From: Micromonospora sediminicola
Lineage (GTDB): Bacteria; Actinomycetota; Actinomycetes; Mycobacteriales; Micromonosporaceae
Assembly (NCBI RefSeq): GCF_900089585.1
Contig: NZ_FLRH01000003.1
Location: 667,001 to 731,000 of the forward strand
Length of the DNA: 64,000 nt
Direction: 5' to 3'
In this document: positions 44,191 through 54,356 of the stretch, one piece after another
Layout: each line of letters starts with the position of its first letter
Numbering within the stretch: position 1 is the first letter of the stretch
The notes under the pieces: generated by a model
What the model was told of the DNA's origin: nothing
What the model saw: the letters and a program-made list of their open reading frames with translations, nothing else
Databases searched by the model: none
Position numbers and translations under genes: made by a program

Positions 44191-44240
44191 GGAAGGGCCC
44201 CCTGTTAACGCCTCCGGTAGAGGAAGGGCCCCTTGTTAAC
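44191..44240 (-). repeat. GTTAAC/GGGCCC dispersed repeat, copy 3 (intergenic)
   Basis: Minus-strand order: GTTAACAAGGGGCCCTTCC, TCTACCGG, AGGCGTTAAC and AGGGGGCCCTTCC. It fills the space between the phosphoesterase stop and the TetR promoter, and is the clearest copy for defining the unit. Confidence 0.8.
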
Positions 44241-44242
44241 GG

Positions 44243-44986
44243 TCAGCGGCCGTCGCGCGGCCCGAAGACGGCGAGGGCGTCGGCGTCGGAGTGGCGGGAG
44301 CGGACGTACTCGTCGGCCCACGCCACCGCGTCGGGGAAGGTGGATCCGGCGGCGATCCGGGCGCATGCGGCGTCCACGTCGAAGGACGTCCGGCGCAGCT
44401 GCACGCCGGGGCCGAGCAGGGCCCACCAGGCGCCCGCGCCCCCGTACGGCATCCCGACGCTGCCCGGGTTGACCACCAGGCGGCGGTCGACCAGCCGCGC
44501 GAACGGCATGTGGGTGTGCCCGCAGACCACGGTGGTGACCTCGGCGGGGAGGCCGGCGAAGACCTCGGCCCAGCGGTCGAGGCGGGAGTCGACCAGCACC
44601 ATCTCCTCGTCGTCCCGGGGCGTGGCGTGGCAGAACAGCACCTCACCCAGGCCGGCGACGGGCAGCGTGACGTGCGGCGGCAGCGCGGCCAGCCGGGCCA
44701 CCTGGTCGTCGCGGAGCTGGGCGGCGGCCCAGTTGGAGACGTCGTACGGGGCTGGACGGCCGGCATGGGCCGCCACCAGGTCGCGTTCACCGTTGCCGCC
44801 CACCCAGCACGCCCGGTCACCGAGCGCGGCGAGCCGATCCAGCACCTCGACCGGCTGCGGGCCGTCGGCGATGTCGCCGGTGAGCACGATCAGGTCGGCG
44901 GTGGCCACGTCCGGCTCGGCCAGGACGGCCTCCAGCGCCGGCAGCACGCCGTGGATGTCGGAGAGGACGGCGACACGTTCACGCAT
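44243..44986 (-). CDS. Metallophosphoesterase (YfcE-like)
   Basis: A 247-aa soluble phosphodiesterase: VAVLSDIHGVLPALEAVL, LTGDIADGPQP, WVGGNGERDLV, CHATPRDDEE and VCGHTHMPFARLVDRRLVVNPGSVG. The substrate is unknown. The stop is 3 bp from the dispersed repeat. It is a single gene upstream of the TetR operon in the same direction. Confidence 0.9.
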   Translation of the reverse strand: MRERVAVLSDIHGVLPALEAVLAEPDVATADLIVLTGDIADGPQPVEVLDRLAALGDRACWVGGNGERDLVAAHAGRPAPYDVSNWAAAQLRDDQVARLAALPPHVTLPVAGLGEVLFCHATPRDDEEMVLVDSRLDRWAEVFAGLPAEVTTVVCGHTHMPFARLVDRRLVVNPGSVGMPYGGAGAWWALLGPGVQLRRTSFDVDAACARIAAGSTFPDAVAWADEYVRSRHSDADALAVFGPRDGR

Positions 44987-45098
44987 CGCCCCAGCCTGGC
45001 CGCCGCCCGTCGGGCCGTCCAGGAATTCTGCGCCGGGCAGAGACGGCGCCGGCCCGGACCGCGCGAGGCGGGCCGGGCCGGGAAAGCCGGTGCGGAGG

Positions 45099-45776
45099 TC
45101 AGACGCGCGCGCGGCGGGCCAGGCGCTCCGGGTCGAGGATGATGATGCTCTTGCCGTCCAGGCGCAGCCAGCCGCGCGAGGCGAAGTCGGCGAGCGCCTT
45201 GTTGACGGTCTCCCGGGAGGCGCCGACGAGCTGGGCGATCTCCTCCTGGGTGAGGTCGTGTGTCACCCGCAGCACGCCGCCGTCGCGGGTGCCGAAACGG
45301 CCGGCCATCTGGAGCAGGTTCTTGGCGACCCGGCCGGGCACGTCGGTGAAGATCAGGTCGGCCAGCGAGTCGTTGGTCCGGCGCAGCCGGCGGGCCAGCA
45401 CGCGCAGCAACTGCTCGGCGATCTCGGGCCGGTTGTTGAGCCAGGGGCGCAGGGCCTGCTTACGCAGCCGCACCAGCCGGGTGTCGGTGACCGCCGTGGC
45501 CGTCGCCGTACGCGGGCCCGGGTCGAAGAGCGACAGCTCGCCCACCATGTCCGACGGGCCCATCACGGCGATCAGGTTCTGCCGGCCGTCCGCGGCGCGG
45601 CGGCCCACCTTGATCTTGCCGGACAGAAGGATGTAGAGACTGTCGCCGGGCTCGCCCTCGTTGAAGACGACCTCGCCCTTGCGGACCTCGATCGTCTCCA
45701 TCTCCTTGGCGAGCGCCTCGGCAGCCTCCGGGTCCACACCCTGGAAGATCCCGCTGCGGGCCAGTACCTCGTCCAT
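45099..45776 (-). CDS. crp: Crp/Fnr-family transcription regulator
   Basis: A 225-aa cyclic-nucleotide-binding regulator orthologous by position and sequence to M. tuberculosis Crp (Rv3676). The N-terminal cNMP domain has [20 protein letters not shown] and the phosphate-binding [20 protein letters not shown]. The C-terminal winged helix is [21 protein letters not shown] large predicted class III cyclase gene lies 17 kb away. Divergent from cbiZ; nth follows on the other strand. Confidence 0.94.
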   Translation of the reverse strand: MDEVLARSGIFQGVDPEAAEALAKEMETIEVRKGEVVFNEGEPGDSLYILLSGKIKVGRRAADGRQNLIAVMGPSDMVGELSLFDPGPRTATATAVTDTRLVRLRKQALRPWLNNRPEIAEQLLRVLARRLRRTNDSLADLIFTDVPGRVAKNLLQMAGRFGTRDGGVLRVTHDLTQEEIAQLVGASRETVNKALADFASRGWLRLDGKSIIILDPERLARRARV

Positions 45777-45995
45777 CGCGCACCTCCGCCTGCGCGTGCC
45801 GTCCGTCGGCCGGGTCCGCCGTCCGCTGATCCCTCGCGCGCCGCCAGTCTAGGCGCACATGAGCAGGAATCAGAGGTGCACCCCTGGAATCTTGATCGTT
45901 GGGCGTAACCTGCCCGACCTGGTGAGCGGCTAAGATCCCGCCTCCGGCCCGGGCCGGCGCCACCCGTTCCCACCTGCGATCGTAGGGTGACCGGC

Positions 45996-46658
45996 GTGCT
46001 CTGTGCGCCGATCCTGACCACCCGGTCCGAAACCGGCTGGGACATCCCGCTCCTGGTCTGGCGGTCCGAGGCGCCGCTGCTGGCGGTCGGCTCCGCCCCG
46101 CTGGGCGGGGGGATCGGCGTCCGCCGGTGGGTGGTGAACGCGACCGTGCCGATGTCGTACGACCGGGACGACCCCGCCGCCCACCTGGCCGAGATGGCCC
46201 GCGACCTCGACCTGGACGGGCCCGGCGTCGGGCTGCTCACCGGGGTGGACGTGACCGAGGTGGTGCACCGCGCGGACGGCGGCGTCCGGGTCTGGGCCAC
46301 CGTCGGCCTGGGCACCCCGGTGTGGGCCGCCGCGCCCGCGCCCGCGCCGCCCGTCCAGCGCGTCGGCACGGTCAACATCGTCGTGCACGTGCCGGCCCGG
46401 CTCGGCGAGGCCGCCCTGGTCAACGCGGTGGCCACGGCCACCGAGGCGAAGGCGCAGGCGATCTGGGAGCTGGGCCTGCCGGCCACCGGCACCCCCACCG
46501 ACGCGGTCACCGTTCTCTGCCCCGCCGACGGCGACCCGGCCCCGTACGGCGGGCCCCGCTCGACCTGGGGCGCCCCGCTGGCCCGGGCCGTGCACGCCGC
46601 CGTCCGGGCGGGCGGCGCCGGCACCGTGGTGCCCTGGTCCGACCGGCGGGCGGTCTGA
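45996..46658 (+). CDS. cbiZ: Adenosylcobinamide amidohydrolase
   Basis: A 220-aa CbiZ-like enzyme that removes the aminopropanol tail of adenosylcobinamide for cobamide salvage or remodelling. Visible: GGIGVRRWVVNATVPMSYDR, GVGLLTGVDV, RVGTVNIVVHVPARLGEAAL and AIWELGLPATGTPTDAV. The GTG at 45996 is preceded by TAGGGT and a 7-nt spacer, suggesting a leaderless start. A GTG at 45987 is in frame but overlaps that hexamer. No other cobalamin gene is nearby. Confidence 0.87.
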   Translation: MLCAPILTTRSETGWDIPLLVWRSEAPLLAVGSAPLGGGIGVRRWVVNATVPMSYDRDDPAAHLAEMARDLDLDGPGVGLLTGVDVTEVVHRADGGVRVWATVGLGTPVWAAAPAPAPPVQRVGTVNIVVHVPARLGEAALVNAVATATEAKAQAIWELGLPATGTPTDAVTVLCPADGDPAPYGGPRSTWGAPLARAVHAAVRAGGAGTVVPWSDRRAV

Positions 46659-46728
46659 CGTGCCACGACGGGTAATCCGACCGATCGGCCCTCGTCGGAG
46701 CGATCCCGGGACGGTAGCGTCGCCGACG

Positions 46729-47937
46729 ATGTACGCTTCCGCCCGCTCTGCGCCCTGGTCCCGCCGCGCCGCCGCTCCCGGCCCGCCTCCCGCCGTCCCC
46801 GGTCGACGCCTCGCCGGGCTCGCCACGCTCGTCGCCGTCCTCCTGGTCGCCGGCTGCTCGACCTCCGGCGGGGACGACCCGCGCTGGCAGACCGGGCAGG
46901 GCGGGGGGACCCCCGGCTCGGCCGCTCCCGCGACGGCCGAGCAGCCCGCCGCGGGCGGCGCGGCCGACCGGGCGATCTCGCTGACCGCCACCGGCGACGT
47001 GATCATGGGTAACGCGCCGAACCGGCTGCCCCCCAACGGCGGCAAGGGCTTCTTCGACGACGTGAAGTCGGCGCTCAAGGGCGACCTGGTGATGGGCAAC
47101 CTGGAGGAGCCGCTCACCGACGACACGGGCGCCGGCAAGTGCGGCCCGAACCCGAAGAACTGCTATCAGTTCCGGGCACCCCCCGGCTATGCGGCGCACC
47201 TGCGCTCGGCCGGTTTCCAGCTGCTCAACCAGGCCAACAACCACGGCAACGACTACGGCCAGCAGGGCTACGAGAACACCCAGTCGGCGCTGGAGGCGCA
47301 CGGGCTCAAGCACACCGGGGCACCGGGCGAGATCACCGTGGTCGACGTCAAGGGCGTCAAGGTGGCCGTGGTGGGCTTCTCGTCGTACCCCTGGTCGAAC
47401 AGCCTGATCGACATCGACGCCGCCAAGCAGGTGATCGAGTTGGCCAAGGAGCAGGCCCAGCTCGTGGTGGTCCAGGTGCACATGGGCGCCGAGGGCGCCG
47501 ACCGCACCCGGGTGAAGCCGGGCACCGAGATGTACGTCGGCGAGAACCGCGGCGACCCGATGCGCTTCTCCCGCGCGGTCATCGACGCCGGCGCCGACCT
47601 GGTGATCGGGCACGGGCCGCACGTGCTGCGGGGCATGGAGTTCTACAAGGGCCGGCTGATCGCCTACAGCCTGGGCAACTTCGCCGGCGGCGGGAAGTCG
47701 CTGAACAGCGCCGGTCGGCTCGGCTGGGGCGGCGTGCTCAAGGTGTCGCTCACCGCCGAGGGCCGCTTCGTCGGCGGCACCTTCACCTCGACCGCGATGA
47801 ACGGCGTCGGCAAGCCGTCGGTCGACCGGCAGGACCGTGGCCTCGGCCTGGTCCGCGAGGTGACCGCGGCCGACTTCCCGGACACCGGCGCGAAGCTCGA
47901 CCCGAGCGGCAAGATCAGCGCGCCGGCGGGTGGCTGA
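46729..47937 (+). CDS. CapA-family lipoprotein (poly-gamma-glutamate-type metallophosphatase)
   Basis: A 402-aa exported protein. A twin-Arg-rich start and the lipobox LLVAGC (Cys near residue 44) lead into a CapA domain: [52 protein letters not shown] and [20 protein letters not shown]. CapA/PgsA proteins belong to poly-gamma-glutamate systems, but solitary copies in actinobacteria have unknown roles. The ATG is 8 nt after TAGCGT. Confidence 0.87.
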   Translation: MYASARSAPWSRRAAAPGPPPAVPGRRLAGLATLVAVLLVAGCSTSGGDDPRWQTGQGGGTPGSAAPATAEQPAAGGAADRAISLTATGDVIMGNAPNRLPPNGGKGFFDDVKSALKGDLVMGNLEEPLTDDTGAGKCGPNPKNCYQFRAPPGYAAHLRSAGFQLLNQANNHGNDYGQQGYENTQSALEAHGLKHTGAPGEITVVDVKGVKVAVVGFSSYPWSNSLIDIDAAKQVIELAKEQAQLVVVQVHMGAEGADRTRVKPGTEMYVGENRGDPMRFSRAVIDAGADLVIGHGPHVLRGMEFYKGRLIAYSLGNFAGGGKSLNSAGRLGWGGVLKVSLTAEGRFVGGTFTSTAMNGVGKPSVDRQDRGLGLVREVTAADFPDTGAKLDPSGKISAPAGG

Positions 47938-47996
47938 GCGCACGCCGCCCGCGTGGACCCGCCGGAGCGTCGGCCCCGCGACGTAGGCTGGCCGGC

Positions 47997-48776
47997 GTGA
48001 CCACGCGCTCTCCCGAGACCGACCTCGGTCGTACGCGTCGCGCCCGCCGGATCGGTCGGGTGCTGACCGAGACCCACCCCGACGCGCACTGTGAACTCGA
48101 CCACTCCAACGCGCTGGAGCTGGCCGTCGCCACGATCCTCTCCGCCCAGTGCACCGACAAGAAGGTCAACGAGGTCACGCCGAAGCTGTTCGCCCGCTAC
48201 CGCACGGCCGCCGACTACGCCGGGGCGGACCGGGGCGAGCTGGAGGAGCTGATCCGGCCCACCGGGTTCTACCGCAACAAGACCAGCTCCCTGATCAACC
48301 TGGGCCGCGCGCTCTGCGAGCGCTACGACGGCGAGGTGCCGGGCAAGCTGGTCGACCTGGTGACGCTGCCCGGGATCGGGCGCAAGACCGCGAACGTGAT
48401 CCTCGGCAACGCCTTCGACGTCCCCGGCATCACCGTCGACACCCACTTCCAGCGGCTGGTGCAGCGGTGGCAGCTGACCACCGAGACCGACCCGGTCAAG
48501 ATCGAGCATGCGATCGGCGCGCTCTACCCGAAGCGCGACTGGACGATGCTGTCGCACCGGATCATCTTCCACGGCCGCCGGGTCTGCCACGCCCGCAAGC
48601 CCGCCTGCGGCGCGTGCACGCTGGCGAAGCTCTGCCCCGCGTACGGCACCGGGCCGACCGAGCCGGCGGCCGCGGCCAAGCTGTTGAAGGGCCCCCGCGC
48701 GCGGGACCTGGCGGTCGCCGTCGGCCTCGACCCCGACCTGGTGCCGCAGCAGGCGGCCGCGGCGGACGTGCCGTGA
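47997..48776 (+). CDS. nth: Endonuclease III
   Basis: A 259-aa bifunctional DNA glycosylase/AP lyase for oxidised pyrimidines. Helix-hairpin-helix [12 protein letters not shown] carries the catalytic Lys; the catalytic Asp is in TVDTHFQRL. The 4Fe-4S ligands are C-x6-C-x2-C-x5-C near residues 200-216. GTG start 7 nt after TAGGCT. First gene of the overlapping nth-tlpA-NUDIX set followed by MarP, as in mycobacteria. Confidence 0.95.
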   Translation: MTTRSPETDLGRTRRARRIGRVLTETHPDAHCELDHSNALELAVATILSAQCTDKKVNEVTPKLFARYRTAADYAGADRGELEELIRPTGFYRNKTSSLINLGRALCERYDGEVPGKLVDLVTLPGIGRKTANVILGNAFDVPGITVDTHFQRLVQRWQLTTETDPVKIEHAIGALYPKRDWTMLSHRIIFHGRRVCHARKPACGACTLAKLCPAYGTGPTEPAAAAKLLKGPRARDLAVAVGLDPDLVPQQAAAADVP

Positions 48777-49378
48777 CGCGCCGGCTCGCCTACCTGCTCG
48801 TCCCGCTGCTGCTCGCGGCGGCGGGCTGCACCGCCACGGCCGAGGAGCCGGCCGGCCCGGCGCCGGCCACCCGGGCCGAGCGTCCGTCGCCGTTCGCCGA
48901 CTGCGCCCCGCTGACCGTCGCGCCCGCGTCGGCCGCCCCGGCACCGACCGGCGCCGCCGGCGTCGCGCTGCCCGACCTGACCCTCAACTGCTTCACCGGC
49001 GGCGCGCCGGTGCGGGTGCGGGACGTCAAGGGCCCGGCGGTGATCAACGTGTGGGCGTCCTGGTGTGCCCCGTGCCGCAAGGAGCTGCCCGCCTTCCAAC
49101 GGCTCAGCGAGCGGGCCGACGGGCGGTTCCAGGTCATCGGCGTGAACAGCCGGGACAGCCGCGGTGGCGCGCAGTCCATCGGCGAGGACTTCGGCGTCGG
49201 CTTCCCCATGCTCGTCGACCAGGGCGACGCGTTCCAGCGCGCGCTCGAACGCAACGCCTTCCCGCTGACCGTCCTGGTCGACGCCGACGGCCGGATCCGG
49301 CACGTCGACGCGACCGGCGCGTTGGACGACGACCGGCTCGCGAAGCTGGTCCGCACCCATCTCGGGGTGACGGTGTGA
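48773..49378 (+). CDS. TlpA/ResA-like thioredoxin lipoprotein
   Basis: A 201-aa thiol-disulfide oxidoreductase. Signal with lipobox LLAAAGC near residue 18, then a thioredoxin fold with [11 protein letters not shown] and [11 protein letters not shown] (cis-Pro loop). It acts outside the membrane, perhaps in cytochrome c maturation or redox repair. Start and stop overlap nth and the NUDIX gene by four bases each. Corresponds to Rv3673c. Confidence 0.9.
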   Translation: MTRRLAYLLVPLLLAAAGCTATAEEPAGPAPATRAERPSPFADCAPLTVAPASAAPAPTGAAGVALPDLTLNCFTGGAPVRVRDVKGPAVINVWASWCAPCRKELPAFQRLSERADGRFQVIGVNSRDSRGGAQSIGEDFGVGFPMLVDQGDAFQRALERNAFPLTVLVDADGRIRHVDATGALDDDRLAKLVRTHLGVTV

Positions 49379-50067
49379 CCCGCAGGCCGCCCGCGTGGAT
49401 CGACCCGCTGCTGGGCCGGCTGGGCACCGCCCGGGCGGAGGACTTCACCCGGATCGTCACCCCGGACAGCGGGGGTCGGGAGAGCGCCGTGCTGGTGCTG
49501 CTCGGCGAGGAACCCGACGCCGGGCCGGACGTGCTGGTCCTCCAGCGCGCCGCGACGCTGCGCAACCACGCCGGGCAGCCCGCCTTCCCCGGCGGCGCCG
49601 CCGACCCGGAGGACGCCGACGCCCGCGCCACCGCGCTGCGCGAGGCGAACGAGGAGGTCGGCCTCGACCCGGGGAGCGTCACCGTGCTGGCCGAGCTGCC
49701 CCGGCTCTGGATCCCGGTCAGCGACTTCGTGGTCACCCCGGTGCTCGCCTGGTGGCACGAGCCGCACCCGGTGCACCCGCGCGAGCCGGCCGAGGTCGCG
49801 CACGTCGCCCGGCTCCCGGTCGCCGAGCTGGTCGACCCCGACAACCGCATGCGGGTACGCCATCCCAGCGGCTGGATCGGCCCCGCCTTCTCGGTGCGCG
49901 GCATGCTGGTCTGGGGCTTCACCGCCGGTGTGATCGACACGTTGTTGCAGATGGGCGGTTGGGCCCGGCCGTGGCCGCGCAGCCGGGTGGTGGAGTTGCC
50001 GCCGGTGGGCGCCACCCCCGCCCCGTCGGCCGGCACCGACGCGGCGGACGAGACGCGGGTGCGCTGA
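49375..50067 (+). CDS. NUDIX hydrolase (CoA-pyrophosphatase type)
   Basis: A 230-aa NUDIX enzyme. The box is FPGGAADPEDADARATALRE followed by ANEEVGL, with the CoA-subfamily segment LRNHAGQPAFPGG just before it. Likely cleaves CoA or related dinucleoside pyrophosphates. GTG start overlaps the thioredoxin stop. Corresponds to Rv3672c. Confidence 0.9.
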   Translation: MTRRPPAWIDPLLGRLGTARAEDFTRIVTPDSGGRESAVLVLLGEEPDAGPDVLVLQRAATLRNHAGQPAFPGGAADPEDADARATALREANEEVGLDPGSVTVLAELPRLWIPVSDFVVTPVLAWWHEPHPVHPREPAEVAHVARLPVAELVDPDNRMRVRHPSGWIGPAFSVRGMLVWGFTAGVIDTLLQMGGWARPWPRSRVVELPPVGATPAPSAGTDAADETRVR

Positions 50068-50143
50068 TCACCCGGGCGCACCCTCAGGTCACGTTCAGCG
50101 AGCGCTGAGCCTCCCGTGGGCCCGGTGCCCGTACCCTTGGGGC

Positions 50144-51322
50144 GTGTCCGCCGTGGATCTCGTCCTGCTCCTGCTCATGCTCGTGTTCGCGATCAGCGGA
50201 TACCGCCAGGGCTTCGTCATCGGGGCCCTGTCGTTCTCCGGGTTCTTCCTGGGCGCGCTGCTCGGCCTCCAGATCGGCCCGCTGATCGCCCAGCAGTTCG
50301 CGGCGAGCGGCACCCGGGTGCTGATCTCCCTGGTGGCGATCTTCGGGCTCGCCGTGCTGGGGCAGGCGCTGGCCGGCTGGCTCGGCTCCAACCTGCGCGC
50401 GGCCATCACCGGGCCGGCCGGGAAGAAGATCGACGACGTCGGCGGCGCGTTCATCTCCGTCATCGCGGTCATGCTGGTGGCCTGGCTCGTCGCGGTGCCG
50501 CTGGGCTCCTCCTCGGTGCCCTGGCTGGCCGCCTCGGTCAAGAACAGCGCGCTGCTCACCGTCGTCGACCGGGTGCTGCCCGACCAGGCGCAGGAACTGT
50601 CCACGGCGCTGCGCGACACGGTCGACACCAACGGCTTCCCCGACGTGTTCAACGGGCTGGACCGCACCACCGCCCGGCAGGTGTCCCCACCCGACCCGGC
50701 GCTGGCCAACTCGCAGGTGGTGCAGAACAGCAAGCGGGCCGTGGTCAAGGTGCTCGGCTCCGCGCCGAGCTGCTCGCGCCGGATCGAGGGCTCCGGCTTC
50801 GTCTACGCCGACGACCGGGTGATGACCAACGCGCACGTGGTGGCCGGCACCCGCTCGGTGGCGGTGGAGCTGCGCGGCGAGCGGTACGACGGCGAGGTGG
50901 TCGTCTACGACCCGAACCGCGACCTGGCCGTCCTCTACGTGCCCGGCCTGCCCGGGCCGTCGCTGCGCTTCGCCGCCGGCGAGGCGGGCAGCGGGGCGGA
51001 CGCGATCGTGCTCGGCTTCCCGCTCGACGGCCCGTACGACGCCCGCCCGGCCCGGGTCCGCGACGTCGACCGGATCACCGGGCCGGACATCTACTCCGCC
51101 GGTGACGTGACCCGGGAGATCTACACCATCCGGGCGCTGGTGCGCAGTGGCAACTCCGGCGGACCGCTGGTCTCGTCGAACGGGTTGGTGCTCGGGGTGA
51201 TCTTCGCGGCGGCCGCGGACGATCCGAACACCGGTTTCGCGGTGACCGCGGCCGAGGCGCGGTCGGTGGCGTTGGCGGGCGCGGAGCGTACCCGGGGAGT
51301 GGGCACCGGCGACTGCACCTGA
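50144..51322 (+). CDS. marP: MarP-type membrane serine protease
   Basis: A 392-aa protease with four N-terminal transmembrane helices (about 4-24, 30-50, 62-82, 103-125; CvpA-like), a linker, and a trypsin-like periplasmic domain. The catalytic triad is His in TNAHVV, Asp in NRDLAVL and Ser in RSGNSGGPLV. Rv3671c of M. tuberculosis, at the same position after nth, thioredoxin and NUDIX, is needed for acid resistance. GTG start 6 nt after TACCCT. Confidence 0.93.
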   Translation: MSAVDLVLLLLMLVFAISGYRQGFVIGALSFSGFFLGALLGLQIGPLIAQQFAASGTRVLISLVAIFGLAVLGQALAGWLGSNLRAAITGPAGKKIDDVGGAFISVIAVMLVAWLVAVPLGSSSVPWLAASVKNSALLTVVDRVLPDQAQELSTALRDTVDTNGFPDVFNGLDRTTARQVSPPDPALANSQVVQNSKRAVVKVLGSAPSCSRRIEGSGFVYADDRVMTNAHVVAGTRSVAVELRGERYDGEVVVYDPNRDLAVLYVPGLPGPSLRFAAGEAGSGADAIVLGFPLDGPYDARPARVRDVDRITGPDIYSAGDVTREIYTIRALVRSGNSGGPLVSSNGLVLGVIFAAAADDPNTGFAVTAAEARSVALAGAERTRGVGTGDCT

Positions 51323-51354
51323 GCGGGGCCGACGGCGGCCGGGCGGCGCGGGGT

Positions 51355-52080
51355 TCAGCCGCCGGCCGGCGCGCCGGCCGGGGCCACGTCGTCGCCCGAC
51401 CGATTGAGCGGCAGTTTCGCGCGCCCCCAGGTCAGCGTGCGGTCGAGCACCGCGCGCGCCATGATCGCCACGCAGGTCCCGCCGTTGAGGAACGAGGCCA
51501 CCACGTCGCTGGGGTGGTGCATGCCCCGGTACATCCGGGTCAGCGCCACCCCGACCGGCACCAGCACCAGCAGCGCCCACCAGGTGACCTTGGCCGGGGT
51601 GCTGCGCGCCCGCAGCGCCAGCAGCACCGCGAGGCCGACGTAGAGCGCGGTCGCGGCGGACGTGTGCCCGGACGGGAAGCTGGACGTCGGCGGGGACGCG
51701 TCCATGTGCTCGACGGCCGGGCGGTTCCGGTCGATGACCATGGTGGTGAAGAGGAAGATCAACGCCTGGGCGCTCACCGCCGCGCAGAGGAAGAGCGGCT
51801 CCCGCCAACGGTGCAGCACCAACCGCAGCACCAGCGCGGCCAGCACCGTCACCACGACGATCATCTGGGTGCTGGCCAACGTGCTGAAGACCAGCGACAC
51901 GTCGTTCCAGCCCCCCGTCCGGTCGGCCGCCAGCTCGCGGTTGACCGCGTCCTCCACGGTGAACGGCCAGGTGTGCGCGAGGACCCGGGTGACCAGAAGT
52001 CCGAGCCCCACCATGAGAGCGAACAGCAGCGCCAGCGGCAGCAGGACCCGCCGGGTGACCCGGACCACGACATCGGACAT
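51355..52080 (-). CDS. PAP2-family membrane phosphatase
   Basis: A 241-aa polytopic lipid phosphatase with the three PAP2 signatures: IDRNRPAVEH, SFPSGHTSAA and RMYRGMHHPSDV. About six helices. It could dephosphorylate undecaprenyl or phosphatidic phosphates. Tandem with a second, diverged PAP2 gene 30 bp upstream; the pair lies downstream of mycP in the same direction. Confidence 0.9.
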   Translation of the reverse strand: MSDVVVRVTRRVLLPLALLFALMVGLGLLVTRVLAHTWPFTVEDAVNRELAADRTGGWNDVSLVFSTLASTQMIVVVTVLAALVLRLVLHRWREPLFLCAAVSAQALIFLFTTMVIDRNRPAVEHMDASPPTSSFPSGHTSAATALYVGLAVLLALRARSTPAKVTWWALLVLVPVGVALTRMYRGMHHPSDVVASFLNGGTCVAIMARAVLDRTLTWGRAKLPLNRSGDDVAPAGAPAGG

Positions 52081-52110
52081 GGGCCGCCATCTACCCAGAT
52101 CCGCGCCGGA

Positions 52111-52905
52111 CTACGCCCGTGGGTCGTCCGGCCCCGGTTCGGCCAGCTCCGGCTCGATCCCCTCGCGCAGCGGACGCGTGGTCCGCCGGCCGGTCGAGGT
52201 GCGCCACGTCGCGAAGCCGGCCGCCGTGGCGGCCACCACGGCCACCCCGAGCACCCAGCCGCCCACCACGTCGCTGGTCCAGTGCACGCCCAACGCGATC
52301 CGGCTCAGCCCGGTGACCACCATGACCAGCGCGGCGCCCGTCCACAGCGCGACCCGACCGGCCCGGCTGTCCCGGGCGAACGGCAGGAACACCAGCAGCA
52401 ACACCCCGGCCGCCAGCGCCGCGTTCAACGCGTGACCGGACGGGAAGGAGTAGCCCGCCGCGCGCGCCACCGGGTCCAGCAGCTCCGGCCGGTCCCGCCC
52501 GACCAGCAGCTTCAGCAACGCGCCGAGCAGCCCACCGACCAGCATGGTGGCGACCACCCACACGGCCAGCCGGGGCGCGCCGCGACGCAGCAGCCAGACC
52601 ACCACCACCGCGGCGGCCACCCGCAACGGCCCCGGCCCCAGCGCGTGGGTCCACACGGTCATCACGTGGACCCAGGCCGGATGGTCCACCGCGTAGCCGT
52701 GGAACGTGTCGGTGACCGACGCGTCCAGTCGGAGCAGCGGCGGCCAGGCGCCCAGCACCAGCAGCGCGAGCAGGGCGAACGGCACGAGCACCAGGAAGGC
52801 CGCGGTGGCGGCCAGGGTGAGCCGGAGACCCAGCGAGTGGTCGGGGTCGAGGCGACGGGCCCGCCAGGACCGCTCCCGCGTGGACGTCGGACCGGTGGTG
52901 TTCAT
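52111..52905 (-). CDS. PAP2-family membrane phosphatase
   Basis: A 264-aa PAP2 phosphatase: VGRDRPELLDP, SFPSGHALNAAL and SRIALGVHWTSDVVGG, with about six helices and a charged C-terminal tail. Sequence similarity to the neighbouring PAP2 protein is limited to motifs, so the two are old paralogues or independent acquisitions. Confidence 0.9.
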   Translation of the reverse strand: MNTTGPTSTRERSWRARRLDPDHSLGLRLTLAATAAFLVLVPFALLALLVLGAWPPLLRLDASVTDTFHGYAVDHPAWVHVMTVWTHALGPGPLRVAAAVVVVWLLRRGAPRLAVWVVATMLVGGLLGALLKLLVGRDRPELLDPVARAAGYSFPSGHALNAALAAGVLLLVFLPFARDSRAGRVALWTGAALVMVVTGLSRIALGVHWTSDVVGGWVLGVAVVAATAAGFATWRTSTGRRTTRPLREGIEPELAEPGPDDPRA

Positions 52906-52948
52906 GCGCCGTTCACTACCCAGGGCACGGCCCGATCAGACCGGCCGC

Positions 52949-54238
52949 TCAGCGACGGGTCTGCCGGAACCGGCGCACCATCAGCGCGGTGCCGGTGACC
53001 AGGGCGACGAACAACGCCAGCCCGGTCCACAACCGCTCCGGCGCGGAGTCGTCGGCCTGCCCGGCCGGGCGGGCCGACCACCCGGACTTCTGCGTTGGGC
53101 CGAGCGGATCACCGCCCTGCCCCGCGCCCGCCGCCCGGCTGTCCCGGCCCTCGCCGGGTGCCGGCCCGAAGCCCACCACCCCCGGGGAGGCGTTGTCGTC
53201 GAGCGGGTTGCGCCCCACCGGCGACACGTCGGCGGTGAGCGCGGCCACCGGATCCACCATGCCGAAGCCGAACCGGTCGTCCCGTCCGGTCGGGCCGAGA
53301 TCCCGGGCGGTGCTGATCAGCCGGTTCACCACGTCCCCGGCCGGCATCCGCGGATAGCGGGCCCGGACCAGGGCAGCCGTCGCGGCGACCAGCGGCGCGG
53401 CGAAGCTCGTCCCCTGCACCCGCCAGTAGCCGCCCTGCTGCCGCGCGCCGTAGAGGGCGGTGGCCGGGGCGCTGAGGATGGTCTCGCGGCCGGTGACCGA
53501 GCCGGACCAGAGGTTCTCGCTGTTGCGGTCCAGCCCGGTCACCGCCAGCACGCCCGGCTCCCGGGCCGGGTACCAGACCTTGGTGCTGGTCGACGTGGCC
53601 AGGTTGCCGGTGCAGGCGACCACCACCACGTCGCGCGCGAACGCGTAGTCGAGCGCCGCGGCCAGGGCCGGGCTGTCACCGCCGCCGCCGAGCGACAGGT
53701 TGATCACGCGGGCGCCGTTGTCCACCGCCCACCGCACGGCCTTCGCGATGATCAGCGCGTCGTCGTACCGGTTCTCGGCGTCCAGCACGCGGACCGGGAG
53801 GATCCGGGCATCCGGCGCCAGCCCCACCACGCCCCGGTCGTCGTCGGCCCGCCCGGCGATCAGCCCGGCCACCGTGGTGCCGTGCCCGACCGGGTCCGGC
53901 CCGCCCGCGCCGTCCGGGTCGACCAGGTCGAGGCCGGGCAGCACCTGCCCGGCCAGGTCCGGATGCGAACCATCCACACCGGAGTCGATCACCGCGACCA
54001 CCACGCCGCGACCGGTCGAGGTGCGCCAGGCGGTCTTCGCCCGCAACTCCGCCAACTGCCACTGCTCGTCGCGGACCTGGTCGGTGCGGACCACCGCGTC
54101 GGGGGCCCGGGCCGGCAGCGGACGGGCGACGGGGGCAGCCGCTGTCGCGTGCGCCGGTGGCGCGAGCGGGCCGCCCGCGACGGCCAGCGCCGACACCGCG
54201 GCGAGCAGCACCCGTGCGGTGAGACGCCGGGATGGCAC
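52949..54238 (-). CDS. mycP: Mycosin (type VII secretion subtilisin protease)
   Basis: A 429-aa membrane-bound subtilase. A signal peptide is followed by a catalytic domain with Asp in VVAVIDSGVDGSHPDL, His in VGHGTTVAGLIAGR, Asn in VACTGN and Ser in VQGTSFAAPLVAA. A Gly/Pro-rich linker and a C-terminal transmembrane helix (about 400-420) end the protein. The GTG at 54238 has GGGAG upstream; a longer frame to 54298 exists. It follows eccC in the same direction, as in ESX loci. Confidence 0.9.
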   Translation of the reverse strand: MPSRRLTARVLLAAVSALAVAGGPLAPPAHATAAAPVARPLPARAPDAVVRTDQVRDEQWQLAELRAKTAWRTSTGRGVVVAVIDSGVDGSHPDLAGQVLPGLDLVDPDGAGGPDPVGHGTTVAGLIAGRADDDRGVVGLAPDARILPVRVLDAENRYDDALIIAKAVRWAVDNGARVINLSLGGGGDSPALAAALDYAFARDVVVVACTGNLATSTSTKVWYPAREPGVLAVTGLDRNSENLWSGSVTGRETILSAPATALYGARQQGGYWRVQGTSFAAPLVAATAALVRARYPRMPAGDVVNRLISTARDLGPTGRDDRFGFGMVDPVAALTADVSPVGRNPLDDNASPGVVGFGPAPGEGRDSRAAGAGQGGDPLGPTQKSGWSARPAGQADDSAPERLWTGLALFVALVTGTALMVRRFRQTRR

Positions 54239-54356
54239 GCCGGGAGCTCCCTGCCGTTCCCTGGTCACATTCCCCAGCCATTCCGTCGCGTCCGACACAT
54301 GCTGCTCGGAGATTACCGGTTGTCCCGACCGTCACGGGGCAACTCCGCACGCCCGG

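Noticed and set aside
45777..45995. Crp binding site in the crp-cbiZ divergent region
   Set aside because: No convincing TGTGA-N6-TCACA-like palindrome was found by eye.
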